Source of the DNA: Pelomyxa schiedti
Lineage: Eukaryota; Evosea; Pelobiontida; Pelomyxidae
DNA: 64,000 nucleotides
Assembly (NCBI GenBank): GCA_020536535.1
Contig: JAHLWZ010000381.1
Span: forward strand, 22,458 to 86,457
Direction: 5' to 3'
Below the pieces are notes generated by a model. It saw nothing but the letters and a program-made list of their open reading frames with translations, was not told where the DNA came from and did not search any database. This document shows, one piece after another, positions 1 to 11,542 of this stretch; positions within the stretch are counted from its first letter, which is position 1, and each line of letters opens with the position of its first letter. Position numbers and translations under genes: made by a program.

Positions 1-93
1 CTAACCTAAATCCACAACGGTGCTGTTCTCCTCATTCCATTTCCATGTGTACTTCGAACGCAATTTGTACTGAGGGTCTGAATACCTGGCCAT
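1..93 (-). CDS. 5' end of an unidentified gene running off the window (partial)
   Basis: On the - strand an ATG at 91-93 opens a frame beginning M-A-R-Y-S-D-P-Q-Y-K that reads to a TAG near position 1. A possible splice donor (GGTTAG) also lies at the very edge, so the exon could continue outside the window. The peptide is rich in W, K, N and E (for example KYTWKWNEEN) and does not look like random translation, but I do not recognise a family. It is divergent from the ribosomal protein S9 gene, with only about 87 bp between the two start codons, which fits the compact spacing elsewhere. The call rests on composition and position only; it could be a chance frame in the S9 promoter. Confidence 0.4.
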   Translation of the reverse strand: MARYSDPQYKLRSKYTWKWNEENSTVVDLG

Positions 94-179
94 TTCCAGA
101 TCCTGGAGATTACATTTGGCAATTTAAATTAAATTCGGCCAGATTGTCGTACGAACGACAAAGGGTGCGATAGATCTCC

Positions 180-1113
180 ATGGGGAAGTCTCTTCGAAAC
201 TGTGAGTGCTTTCTGTTTCTTACGGTTTCGAAAAACCACGAGAGTGATACTTTCCTTTTTTTTTTTTACAGGGAGCAAAACGGTGAAGACTCCTCGTCGG
301 CCGTTTGAAAAGGAGAGGCTGGATCACGAGCTTCGCCTTTGTGGTATAAATCCATACTTTTCATGGCACTGTGTCACCACAAAGAATTGCAGCGAAGAGA
401 CTCACGTGAAACTAGGGGAGTATGGGCTAAGATGCAAACGTGAGGTGTGGCGCGTTCATTATGCTCTGACAAAAATCAGAGGAGCAGCTCGAGAGTTGCT
501 CAAACTTGACGAGATTGATCCAAAGAGAATTTTCGAAGGCAATGCTATGCTTCGGTATATCATCACTTTCTTTTATTTGTCTATTTTGTTTTGTTCTATT
601 TCTTACTTTGTTTCAGACGGCTGCACAGAATTGGTGTTCTTGACGAGAGCAAAAACAAGGTATCTTTATGAAGAATAAAGGAAACCACCTCACAGTAATT
701 TAAAACAAAGCTGGATCATGTTCTGAGTTTGAAAGAACAAGATTTTATGGAGCGACGTCTCCAGACACTTGTTTTGAAGCAAGGTCTGGCAAAGTCGGTG
801 CATCACGCACGTGTGCTCATTCGCCAACGCCACATCCGGTTTGCAACACCTATTTTCACCAAAAGCTTTACTCTTATCTCGTTTCAGTGTCGGAAAGCAA
901 ATAGTAACTTCCCCATCCTTCATGGTTCGAGTATCTTCCCAAGGTCATATAGACTTTTCTCTCACAAGTGCATACGCTGGTGGCCGCATAGGAAGAGTGA
1001 AACGCAAGCGGGCCAAAATCGCAAAAGAACTTGCAGCTGTCCTTGCAGAAACTGGTGAAGCTGCTGAAGCTGAAGGTGAAGCAACAGCTGAACCAGCCTC
1101 AGAAGACCTCTAA
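180..1113 (+). CDS. RPS9: 40S ribosomal protein S9 (uS4 family)
   Basis: This is a component of the small cytosolic ribosomal subunit. Six exons can be chained. The first is only 22 nt (ATG at 180, M-G-K-S-L-R-N). It is followed by an exon reading [15 protein letters not shown], then [14 protein letters not shown], then the exon with [14 protein letters not shown], then the S4 RNA-binding segment with [20 protein letters not shown] and [10 protein letters not shown], and finally the conserved [15 protein letters not shown] and [10 protein letters not shown]. Introns are about 60-110 nt with clean GT-AG ends. The sequence follows eukaryotic S9 along its length. The C-terminus is an Ala/Glu-rich tail ([20 protein letters not shown]), as is common in eukaryotic S9. 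Reading all junctions gives one uninterrupted protein, so the gene looks intact. Confidence 0.95.
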
Positions 1114-1238
1114 GAAGGGTCTCCCCCATCTATCTACCTCCACCTTTCACCAATGTTTCCAGACAAGGTAAAGGTCAGGAAACAAAAACCACAAAAATCC
1201 CTCTCTTCAAGCACCCAACTTGGTAACCAAACGAAAAG

Positions 1239-1281
<43 letters not shown>
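1239..1281 (+). repeat. Poly(A) tract of 43 bases just upstream of a start codon
   Basis: An uninterrupted run of 43 A residues ends 7 bp before the ATG of the acetyltransferase gene. It would lie in the promoter or 5' leader. Long poly(dA) tracts are known to exclude nucleosomes in other eukaryotes, so a promoter role is possible, but this is inference. Homopolymer length is also error-prone in sequencing. Confidence 0.9.
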
Positions 1282-1283
<2 letters not shown>

Positions 1284-1288
1284 CGAAA

Positions 1289-2792
1289 ATGAGTGGCGAA
1301 ACGGCGTGGCCTATTGGGGATGGTAGTGAATATGTTATCAGGCTAATGCACGAGACTGATGTTCCACCCGCAATACTGATAGAGAAGGAGGTTCCGGAGT
1401 GAAACTGTCATTGTGGTGAATGAGTTGTTTGGTGTTTGATGGTGGCTTGAGTGGTTATTGCCGTGGATTACTTTTTTCCTTTTTTTTCCTTTTTTTTTTT
1501 TTGGCTGATACAGGTTGGATGGAATAACTTGGCCTACGAGGCAGAATGGAGAATTTTCTTTGATAACAACTCCAAGGTACACAGTGAAAATTACACAATA
1601 GATTTTTTAAGTTAATGAACTGGTATATGCGTAGTGCTGTCTCGCAGCTGTAACCAAGAGCGGTGTACTGGTTGGGACTACAGTTGGAGCTATATCTGAT
1701 GACAAAAAATTTGGGGGCATTGCTGTAGTAATGGTTACTGCCACCCACAGGCACCATGGTTTTTTTGCTTTTCCTCTTGTGGAGCTTGCTGATTACCTTA
1801 AAGGAATTTGTGAGGCTTTGGTCAGGAAGGCAAATGAAATTTTAATTTCACAGGGAGTATCCTTGCTAGGGCTTGATGGGTCGGCAATGGGATACCCTAT
1901 TTATAAGCGTATTGGATTTGTTGATCAAAATATACAAGATAGACTTTTCATCGCGGCAAATTTTGCGTTAGTCTCATCAAATTACTGTAAGTGTTAACTC
2001 TTTCTACAGAACTGCACTGGATCATTTATCAAGAAGTGAATTAGATAATGCCAAGTTACAAGTAGCTGTGGCTGGTCTTCCTGAAAGAAAATTGCTTGCG
2101 AAGTGTGATGCGTTTTCATTTGGAGCGGACAGAACCAGTGTATGGACACTCTGATTTCTGTTGTCTGACAAAATCCTAGATGATTACCAGTACCAGCATT
2201 TTCCGCTTTGGTTTCATGATTCCTTCGGCCAATGTGTGTATTCCTTTATTTGCAGCTGATTAAGTTTACAGCAGACAAGCGGTCATGCTGAAGGACTTCT
2301 TTGCAGAGTAGAATCCAAATTCAAATCTCTTATTGGTCTTACACTACTAGGAAGGCGCCCAAGCGTTACATATAGGGCCTATCTATGCACATAGCGAACA
2401 TTCTCTTCGATTATTGCTTGCAGCACTATGCCTCAGTGCTCCAAAATCCCTAATGAATGGAGTTCAGGTAAGAATTCAACTGTAGCCACACATTGTTCTC
2501 TTATCGGCGAAGTAAACACACTGGCAAACACAACACCTGCTTTTCTCCTATCCACCCAATGATGAGCGAACCCAATTCAACATCACCAACACTTCATTAG
2601 GTCTACATTCCAGACACAGCTGCCAGTTATTCCATATCTACATTCAAGGAACTAGGATTTGAAGAATGGCAAGGAATCCACTTCAGGAGAATGAGGATGC
2701 CTGTGCCCCGTGGGGCAGCATCATCAGATGCAGTTGCACCTGCGACACCAGCTCCTTTCTGTTGTGCTGTTATTGGTTGTGATATGGGCTGA
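1289..2792 (+). CDS. GNAT-family N-acetyltransferase, two-domain (YitH-like)
   Basis: A probable acetyl-CoA-dependent N-acetyltransferase; the substrate is unknown. Exon 1 (ATG at 1289) reads YVIRLMHETDVPPAI, the usual start of a GNAT fold. It is followed by GWNNLAYEAEWRIFF and a strand reading GVLVGTTVGAI. The cofactor region VVMVTATHRHHG-ICEALVRKA sits where the GNAT motif A (R/Q-x-x-G-x-G/A) belongs; a 47-nt intron interrupts it. LDGSAMGYPIYKRIGFV is the typical C-terminal GNAT signature (motif B). A second half with FGADRTSV, GPIYAHSEHSLRLLLAAL and YIPDTAASYSIFKELGF resembles the extra C-terminal acetyltransferase domain of YitH/HolE-type proteins. The stop at 2790-2792 follows a Cys-rich tail. 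Not every intron was resolved, notably around 1580-1650 and 2140-2350. Confidence 0.75.
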
Positions 2793-2999
2793 TTGGAACA
2801 CCCAGAACACTGTTTTTCATTATTTGCAATACTGTCTCTTTTTTCGATACAGAACCCCAAAAAAACCTAACTGAAATCTGGATAGAAGTCAAACAGTGTC
2901 CATGTGAGTGCGTCACTTTCCCCACAATCTGCAACTTTTCGAAATCAAACCGTCAGTCGCTCAAATTTGAAGAGCAGCGCTGCGTGGGGTAACCAACCA

Positions 3000-4853
3000 A
3001 TGATGGGACTGACTACACTGCTCATAGTGCAGAGGTGCGTCTTTTGGCTCGTTGGTCTCGCGGGCCTGGCCGTGTTTGAGGCGTCGTGGCTGACAAACAC
3101 GAATTACCTGGGCATCGCCGTGGGGCTGCTTGGCGGTGTGGCGAGCGCAGAGGCAATTATGGGACAGCTGTGTGCCGCTTTGTGCTTGGCTTGCTCTTTT
3201 GCTCTAGATTGGCTCACTCTATTGTATTTTTTTTTAGATACTACTTACTGTTGTGGGGACTCTGATTTATGTTGTTTGTTACCATAGTGACCTACATGTC
3301 TTTCACATGTTTTAGGGCTTGGAGTGAAGTGGGAGTAGCTTATTATCTAGTTCATAACGGGATTTTTGAGAAATCTTTGTGGTTGGGGAAGGCCTCAATT
3401 GTATCGTATGCTATTTCTTGGTTTTTCTAATCTTCTAATTTTTTTCCCCTTTGTGTGATACAGAGCAGTTGCAGGACCCAACTCTATTGATGTCTCTTCT
3501 GTAGCATTGCTATTTGGTGTGTGCGGAGTACTATGCCTCATCCTGGGATTCCAATTTGTGAAATTGGCAAAGAAGGGATTGCTCATAGTAGTTCTATTGG
3601 CAATTCACACCTTTCTGGTTAATACCATAGAACTGTTTCACTTTACTTACATCAAATTCAGATCGTTCTATGCTTAAGACGTGGTTTTCCCTTGAGCGCA
3701 GTATATACAGTTGGAGTTAGTGCTTTCGTTACCATTTTAGGATCATGGGGACTGAATTCCCGTCTCTACGCCGTTCGCCCTAACATGTATGTGCTCCGTG
3801 TAGTAACTTCCTTAGTTCCCTAATCCTTTGCAGGTACTCTGACAGAGTAATTGTTATAACTGGATCTGCAGGCGGAATGGGGGCTGAGATGGCTAAACAG
3901 TATAATCAATTTTTTCTGGCTTTTTATTTTGATTCTATCAACTAGATATGCACAAGGCGGTGCAAAACTCGTTTTATTTGATCTCAAAGATGTCAAAGAA
4001 ACAGTTACTGAGTGCCAGAACCTCACTGGTTTTTCGTCACTTTTTTTCCCCTAATAATGAACACCCATTAGGGAAAGACAATGTGCTAGGCATAGCTGGG
4101 GATGTAACTCGAGAAGAGGACTGTGCCTATGCAGTTGACCAAGCAATGAACAAGTTTGGGAAAGTGAATACACTTATTCTGGCGGCAGGGATACCAATGC
4201 CGCACACAAAGTTTATGGATGTCAAAGATATGAATCGATTCATGCGAGTCATGGATGTCAATTATAAGGGCTCCGTAATGGTTGCTTTCTCCATAACTCC
4301 TGGCATTACTAACTTCATGAAGATGACAAAGGCGTTCTTGCCCGGTCTTTTGCAGAATAAAAAATCTTGGATAATTGCCTTCGGTTCAGCCTCTTCTCTT
4401 TTTGGCGTTCCCTACATTTCTGGCTATTCTGCATCCAAGCATGCTGTACTTGGCTTCTTCGATGCGTTGAGAATAGAATTGGGTATGCTTTTTCTCTCTC
4501 TCTCTCGTTTGTCCTCGGTTAATAATGTATTCCAAGCACATACTGGTTGTTCCATCACTGTCACATGTCCGCACTTTGTATCCACTGAAATGTTCAATCA
4601 CTACAACACCGGCCTTATGCTCACGTGAGTATTTCATTCCCTCCCCTTACAGTGAAAACTCTAAATATTACGGCTTAGTACCCGCGATGTTGTATCACAA
4701 ACGAGGTTTGGAAGTGATGAAGGAATTGGAACCGTCATGGTGGGGGAGCTTCTATACAAATTTGGAGTTCTAGTAAATACAAGGAATCTTCTGCCTGGCC
4801 TCAACGACTTCCTCCTGGCACGCAATATGCAAAAGTACAGTTCTAAAAATTGA
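3000..4853 (+). CDS. Membrane-anchored short-chain dehydrogenase/reductase
   Basis: This is an NAD(P)-dependent oxidoreductase of the SDR superfamily, probably in the endoplasmic reticulum and acting on a lipid or steroid-type substrate (inferred from family resemblance and membrane segments). The N-terminal third holds several hydrophobic helices (VFWLVGLAGLAVF; VALLFGVCGVLCLILGF; LLIVVLLAIHTFLV). The SDR domain follows. Its cofactor motif is TGSAGGMGAEMAK (TGxxxGxG), then LILAAG, a serine-containing FGSASSLFGVPYIS and the catalytic GYSASKHAV (YxxxK). The post-catalytic segment reads TCPHFVSTEMF. Downstream exons give TTRDVVSQTRF and LLYKFGVLVNTRNLLPGL. I placed the start at tandem ATGs (3000/3003) before the first helix; a GTGAGT donor at 2904 suggests an intron in the 5' leader. 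The stop at 4851-4853 is the first in frame; a further exon with a C-terminal helix (see the next feature) cannot be excluded. Confidence 0.75.
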
Positions 4854-5347
4854 AGAGTTGTGGAAATGTTTCTTGCACTAAAATAACACTTTGCTCCATC
4901 ACTTTTCTAGTAATCTTACATTATTGGCATCAGTGGAGCCAATCATTAAATCACGCTAGTAAGTGCGAAGCCATTGACCGTTTGGTGCAGCAGTTGATGT
5001 GGTGAACAGAGCCACTGAGATAGCCACGCCTGGAATTCGAATAAGATGAGCACAGCAATCAGAACAATGAAAATGGGAGATAGATTCCAATGAGGGTCTC
5101 CTGCAACAAGCATTTCAAGCATAGGAGAATTGAATTGGTTAGAATTTCCAGTTCCCTTTCCGCTCTTTATCGCCAATGATAGTGTCTTTCAGAAAGTGTA
5201 TTGTGGTGTTGCTTTAGTTCTTGGTTTTTTCTTTTCTTTTTACTTCAACCATTACATGGTACTGGTGAAACATCGACATGTTGCTCATTTAGAAACACCA
5301 AAAGAAACCAACAACCAAACTGTAATAAAAAAGAGAAAGGATAATGA
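4854..5347. other. Stretch between dehydrogenase and multi-pass membrane gene; possible extra exon
   Basis: No gene can be firmly assigned here. On the + strand, a frame ending at 5349-5351 encodes one hydrophobic helix (KVYCGVALVLGFFFSFYF) followed by a lysine-rich end (VIKKRKDNE). This could be the C-terminal membrane anchor of the upstream dehydrogenase, because SDRs of the ketodihydrosphingosine reductase type often end in such a helix. On the - strand, 4946-5176 also encodes a hydrophobic segment (LSPIFIVLIAVLILFEF). The two cannot both be real in full. RNA reads crossing 4820-5130 would decide. Confidence 0.3.
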
Positions 5348-6667
5348 ATGAAGTCCAAATCACCAGAGTTGAAGCACGTTGAGCTGAAGGATGTTGTAGT
5401 AGTTGACAACGAGGACCCAAAAGATGGAGGAGATTCAGGAAGCGCAAAGCAACAAGAACGACCAGAATTCTCTTTGGTTCCCTCCACTGAGTGGGAAAAG
5501 GCATCCGTGCTATTCAATGCTCTCCCAAAGGGAAAAGGTTCGCGGGTTTGTTATCTCGAGGTGAACTCACACAGCACTCACCAGGAGAAACGGACCTGGT
5601 GTCAGTGGAGGATGTGAAGAAAAAATGGAAGACTGACCATGAGGAAGCTTCACAGTTTCAAATTGACAGGATTGTCAATATGGTCCAACAAGAAAAGAAT
5701 GGGATGATGACCCTCAACGGCTTTGCATTGGGATCCCTCCTGTTCTCTGCCGTGCTTCCAGAATCATGTTCTGTCAAAGAATATATTGCCACGTAGGTCT
5801 TTCTCTCCTTCCCACTTACTCCTTGCTGAAGTGAGTCAAATTCAAATTCATCATGTTGCAGTGGTTTCAGAGGTTCATCAACTCTGTCAACGTGGTGTGA
5901 ATCCCAACAGAGGAAACGCTCTGCAATCTGTTTATGGGTGTTTCTGCTGATTTCTAATTTGGCCCTCTCGGTGTGAATATCTCCCTGATTTGCAGTGTAT
6001 GTTCACGGAACTCACTGCTGTGCCATCAGGTTGTGTCAGTGGCTTATTGGGCGACATGGGCTTTGGGTGTGATCACGGTTGTGATTTCCGTTTACTTACA
6101 TTGGTTCTGGCATTCCGTGTTTCACATGGGCGAATGAGCACCTCACAGGTCCAAATGTCCACCATCAATCAGCACTTAATTATGCCTCAAACAGGAAGTT
6201 CTGTTACATTTGCAGTTTTAGGCTGCTTGGACCTGGCAGTTGGGTTTCTCATGGCTATGAGGGACAACTATGAGCGGGATGGAGATTGGTATCTTGTGTG
6301 GTACTGCTGGTGCTTGATGCAGGTGATTTACATGGTTTTGAGCACGATTTACCTTGTAAATGTGTTGAGATTGCTCTGCAACATGTCACATGACACCACT
6401 GTCCCAGTACCGAAGGTTGGTTTTCCTCACTTTTTCTTCCTCCCAAGTAATCAACAACACGTCAGTACACTGTGTATACATCACGCATAGTGCCTTATTT
6501 TTGTGTATACAGCCATCCTTGTTTTACTTACTGTTGTGGGGATTATCGCCGATCATCTGCACATTATGCCGTTCTGTGGAATTTTGACTTTCCTTGTTGC
6601 GGCATCAATTGCTGCTGTGATTGCGTTCAAGTACACAGGGCACTGGATGCCTCTTGACTATGACTGA
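5348..6667 (+). CDS. Multi-pass membrane protein of unknown function
   Basis: I do not recognise a family. The start at 5348 opens a charged, soluble N-terminus (about 90 residues). A 47-nt intron links the K-G-K segment to ETDLVSVEDVKKKW. At least five hydrophobic helices follow over several exons: TLNGFALGSLLFSAVL, ICLWVFLLISNLALS, a long one through WATWALGVITVVISVYL, TFAVLGCLDLAVGFLMAM, and WCLMQVIYMVLSTIYLVNVL. The last exon encodes two more (ILVLLTVVGIIADHL and GILTFLVAASIAAVIAF) and ends GHWMPLDYD. The cytosolic N-terminus contains VSVEDVKKKWKTDHEEASQF, probably helical. Introns have GT-AG ends and the protein reads through without a break, so this is a real gene. A transporter, channel or receptor role is possible but not supported by any motif I can see. 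Confidence 0.65.
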
Positions 6668-6923
6668 TTGTAAAAGAAGAATTGATTGTTAAATAGACAT
6701 GATAGTTTTATGTGATGTGAGTGCTCTTTCTCTTTCTTCCTCTTCACTTCGAAAAGATTCAAACCGCCTGTGGTTCGGATGCCAACTGCTTGAACTGCTC
6801 CAAAACAATCGTCCTTTTGTTGCGGAGTTACAACTCAGCCGGCGTTTCGCTCATCGTTTCCAGCTTCAATCGGCTTTTCTGATCCAGAAACCACAAACTC
6901 GGAAAAAGAAATACAACAAAGAG

Positions 6924-8355
6924 ATGCCTTCGACATCGGTTGTGCTAGCGACTGCGTCGTACGACAGTCTGATACGGTTCTGGGAGGCACCCACGGGAAT
7001 GTGTTTGAGACAGATTTCCTTTGCCGAGTCCGTACGTGGAGGCCCCCTTTTTTTTCCAAAACTATATGTTATTATAAAAATTGTTGTTGTATACAACAGC
7101 AACAATTCGGTACTAATAAAATTTCAAGCAAGTGAACAGAATGGCCATATCACCTGATAAATTGTGGTTAGCAGCAGCGGGCAATCCCCATGTCAGAATT
7201 TTTGACATTGCCAACGCCAAGTCAACAGCACCGGTTCTTATTACACAATTACATTGTTAATAAATAATTCTATATTAATGTGTCTAACCCTCAACCACTC
7301 CCACCTTTAGGTATCCAGTTATGACGGGCATAAGGGTAATGTTACTGCTGTGGGCTATAGGAGAGACGGCCAATGGCTCTACAGTGGTTCAGAGGATGGC
7401 ACAATTCAGATATGGGATATGAGGTTATAATCTTTCTTTAAATAAATAAACGTAACGAGGTAAAAAAAATAGGTCTGGTCGCATTGCAAATTATCACGTG
7501 CCAGTACCGGCACCTGTTAATTCTGTGGCACTCCATCCTGATCAAGTTAGTACGCACCCTAAGTGCAATCTCATTCATCGTGCTTTTCTAGCTGCATGTC
7601 TATTGTGTAGATCAAGATGGAAGATTACAGGTATGGGATCTCATGGCTGCCAAGTGCATGACAGAGGTACTCCACTCGCAAATTCCTTATCTCACACTTA
7701 TACGAGTAGATTGTCGTTGACAAAGAAAGTGCGGCAAGAGCTGTTTCTGTAAGTAATGACGGTGAATACTGTGCTGTGAGCACCTCCAAAGGTGAATGCC
7801 ATGTGTTTGCCTTGGAAAGAGCACCATCCCATGCAGCAACGCCAACAACCACTGCCACCACTAGTACTACTGCGACCGCTTCCACTAGTACCAGCGCAGC
7901 TGCCCCACCGGATCACAGTAAGCGGTCAGGAGAGTTCCCGATGTTGGTCACAACCATCAAAGCTCACGATTCGCACATTCTTCAGACTTTGTTCAGTCCT
8001 GACTCACAGTATGTAAATTGAACGTGGCGGAAGTGTTGCTCATTCCAACTAGGTACCTCGCAACAACATCGGCAGATAGGAACGTGAAACTGTGGGCCGT
8101 AAACAGGGAATTCCAGCAGCACAAAAATTTACAGGGGCACCAACGCTGGGTCTGGGACTGTGCATTCTCGGCCGATTCCGCTTATTTAATCACAGGTTGT
8201 TTACCCCCACACTAAGCTTCCCAATCCCCAACATAAACACAGGTTCATCTGATGCATCGGCCCGGCTTTGGGACCTAAGCAATGGAGAAACACTGAAACA
8301 GTATTCCTGCGGAAACAAGGCAGTTTCTTGCGTGGCCCTCAATGATTGTAATTAG
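6924..8355 (+). CDS. LST8: LST8, WD40 subunit of the TOR kinase complexes
   Basis: A seven-bladed WD40 propeller that binds the TOR kinase domain in TORC1 and TORC2. The order of conserved blades matches mLST8/Lst8. Exon 1 has [20 protein letters not shown], then [20 protein letters not shown], then [20 protein letters not shown] and [13 protein letters not shown]. Further on come [35 protein letters not shown] joined to [14 protein letters not shown], and [20 protein letters not shown] joined to [10 protein letters not shown]. The protein ends with [11 protein letters not shown]. Between blades 5 and 6 is a threonine/serine/alanine-rich insertion (about 40 residues near 7840-7920) that is absent from the human and yeast proteins as I know them. 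The frame is open upstream to 6699, but family members start at the blade, so 6924 was chosen. Confidence 0.93.
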
Positions 8356-8510
8356 AGAAGTCCGGCAAGTACTGTAAAATACACCGCCAAGTTGGGATTT
8401 TTTTTGTTTTTTTGTGATGGGTGACCCGGCACATTTGTCACTTTCCTTGTAAAACCGGCGATCAAACAGAAAAATTAAAAAACAACGGTGAGACAGTACA
8501 GTCAAGATCT

Positions 8511-11288
8511 ATGACGTATGTCAATGAGGGGCAGTTGGATGCGATTATAGCTGACGCTCTCATGGCACGGAGTATGGTTAAAAATGTGGTGTTGGGGATT
8601 GATCCGGATCTACGACTGCCTACTGCCGCGTGCCCAGCGGTCGTGGAACGCCCTTTGAGCGCAGATACTGATTGGTCTTCATTTCCGATGTTCAGTCTCT
8701 TCATGGAGGTGAAATCGACTCATCTGCACACCCCTGTAGCTAGGAAGAAGTTGTCCCCTCAATGATTACAGTGGCTCAACTGACTTTTTTTTTCCCCCCA
8801 ATTGCAGACTACATTTTGTCGTCGAGTTTTGTGGCAAACTATTTTTCTCCAGTAAAAAGTTGGGTTTCCACTCCACCGCCGAAGCTCTTATCTGGAATGA
8901 AACTCTGGAGATACCTTGTTTAGATACCAGCACAGTGCCTAAAATTGTCCTTAAACTGCAATCCAGTACTACTATTATAGGACAGTCCACTATTTCTTTG
9001 CAAGTTTGATTTTCTCGTCCATCCTTTTTCCATTCAACTTGAACCATGTAGGGTTTGAAACCAGATGAAGGCACTTTCATTCAGAGAAACTTGGAGAACG
9101 GTGAGAAAGTCATTGGGTTTCTATCCCTGACACTGTGGGCATGTCCTTGCTTGGCAGGTTTTTTTTCTCTTCCTTTTCTTTCCTTTTGCTTCCTCTCAGC
9201 AAGGTACCCTTGTTTGCTTCAAGAGAAAGCACCAAGTGGCCATAAGTGACAAATCTGTTTTCATGTGGAAGGCAAATGATAAATTTCAAATAAAATTAGA
9301 ACTTACATACTGTCTTCTTCAGTTGAAGGACAAGGAAGAATTACCTTCCAAGCCAGATTTGGCGATTTCAACAGAAAAATGTAAACTTGTTCTAGCAGAT
9401 CTTCCAGACTGCTCCTTTGCACTTTTGAAGACTGACACACAAGAAAAAATCATGCTTAGTGCTTCTTCTACCATCGAATGTAAGTTTGTGTGGCATATTG
9501 TGCGCACTTCCAATATTTTAGGTGAAAAATGGATCGCCTTTGGCAAATTGCACATACCCCTGCTTGATGATTGTAATTACTACGGTGTTAAGCTTGAAAC
9601 GTTGATGCAAATGCAAGCTACTAAATATCCTCATGAAACAATACCGTTTTTCCTTCGTGATATTTTTGGTATGTGTTCAGCACTATACCTAGAATGAAGT
9701 TAATTATCAAAGATTTTATACGCCAGAAGGGGTTGAATACCGAAGGTATTTTTCGAATAAGCTCAACGGCAGCAATAATATCAAGTCACAAAAAGCGGTT
9801 GAATCTTGACTCAAGGTAATACTTGACGTTTTCTCTTCGTCCCTCTTATTTGGGTGTTAAGAACTTGGTTGGAGAGTGCATGTGTGCATACAGCCTGCAA
9901 TCTATTGACAGATTGGCTCCGCAAGCTCCCTGAGCCTTTACTAACATACAAACTCTATGAAGAATTCCTCTCTCTTGCAGGTATTGAACTACCCAATCTT
10001 AGTGGTCTTACCTCAATACAGAGGACCCGACGATCATTTATAGAATTATCCCAAAACTACCTCAACACAATACTCGTGTGTTGGTTTCGATTCTCCAATT
10101 GCTGAATGAAGTTGTGGCTCACAGTGATGTAAATTTAATGCACGCGAAGAATCTCGCTCGCATTTTTGGTATAAATTTATTGGGTGACAGAGAAAGGTAC
10201 AACTTCCTTTCTTGCCCATTCTTATACTACTAGAAACCAAATGAAGACAATACAGCACCTACCAGCCATCAATTCTTGTGCTGAAATCCTTATTTCAACT
10301 TGCCAAACAATTTTTGATTTTGACACACTATCCCTGCGCGTAGCATCCACACTTCCCGATGCGGTTTCGAGCTCAACACTGACAGATTCTTCAAGTTCAT
10401 CAGATTCTCAAGATGACACCACCCCAATATCACCGCCAACACCTGTGACAGAACCAACAGTAATGGCACCTACCCAAACTACTGATACTGAATCTTGCCC
10501 GCCAAGTCAGCAGTTACCTCAGCCTCAAGCGGAGTTGGAACCAGAAGCAAGTTCAGAAATAACTCTTGAAGCAACCCAGCCATTGTTGGTCTTAGGTGTA
10601 CCAAGACATATTGTACCATTAACACCAATAACCGCTGCAATACCCGACGAAATTTCCACCCCCACGGATGTATATACAACAGCTTCTATTGCTCCACCAA
10701 CAGAGCCTGCCACTACTACAACCACAACCACAACTACGATGCCATCACACCCAACGGCAACTCCCTTAAGTGCCGCACACAAACCAAGATCATACGGAGT
10801 TGTTGGACGCAAAAAGCGTCACCAAGAGCCTCCCACAACCCCAGCTATTGCCAGGGAGCCTCTTGCAAATCCGTTTATGGCTCAAATCCCACATTCCTTA
10901 CTGCATCCATCTTACAACAAAACACTCACGGCAACAACAGAGGAAGCCGAAGCTATGCATGTCTTCATGTAAGATGATAACACAGACACCAAACTTACTA
11001 ACCAATATAACCTAGGGAAATAGACCAAAACCAGAATGGCAGTCTCGACTATGAGGAGTATGTCGCTTCTGTTGTTCAGTGTCCCCACTAACACCCTTTC
11101 AACACAGATGGCAAACTTTCCTGCTTCGAATGCTGGAGAGCTCCTGGCATGAAAGCCTGTCCCTTGAAGAACTGGTTACTATGATGCAACTACATGACCC
11201 CACAGAACATATTACATTCGACCAATTCCTGGAATGGTGGCGCCAACACATGATGAAGAAGACCCAGATACAACAGCAACGATCCTAG
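8511..11288 (+). CDS. RhoGAP protein with C2-like N-terminus and C-terminal EF-hand
   Basis: A GTPase-activating protein for Rho-family GTPases. After a short N-terminal exon, a C2-like beta-sandwich segment (FVVEFCGKLFFSSKKLGF; EALIWNETLEI) runs to about 9700. The RhoGAP domain follows: IPFFLRDIF, then GLNTEGIFRISS with the catalytic arginine finger, TDWLRKLPEPLLTYKLYEEF, and NLMHAKNLARIFGINLLGD. One intron in the domain is 41 nt (9981-10021) and restores the frame into EDPTIIYRIIPKLPQ. A long Thr/Pro/Ser-rich linker (10330-10900) follows. It leads to a canonical EF-hand loop, D-Q-N-Q-N-G-S-L-D-Y-E-E, spliced through a GTATGT donor into WQTFLLRMLESS. A second, degenerate EF-like segment (LVTMMQLHDPTEHITFDQFL) ends the protein. 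Calcium control of GAP activity is an inference. The exon junction near 8710-8810 is not resolved. Confidence 0.8.
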
Positions 11289-11542
11289 TTGAAATACCAG
11301 ATAGCTGCGGCTCCGATTTTCGCTCACTCTTACACAATCAAGTATTGTAATATACTATTTGTACCTCTGATTGCCAGCACACCCAACCCAAAAAGCGCCT
11401 TGCCTTGTTCATTAAAACAAACCCCAAGGCCCAACAAAACAGCACCAATCGAGAAAACAACTTCGCCTAATCGGACATCCACCCCGATGAAACGAAAACA
11501 AAAAAAAAACCAAGAAAGAAGATCATCATCAGACACACAAAC

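Noticed and set aside
5491-5620. A 29-nt intron in the multi-pass membrane gene, first taken as evidence for ultra-short introns
   Set aside because: A 47-nt GT-AG intron fits the phase as well and agrees with other minimal introns (41 and 47 nt), so ultra-short introns are not supported.
6699-6923. In-frame upstream extension of LST8
   Set aside because: The frame is open, but LST8 proteins begin at the first WD40 blade, and the extension is low-complexity Ser/Leu with no conservation I can see.
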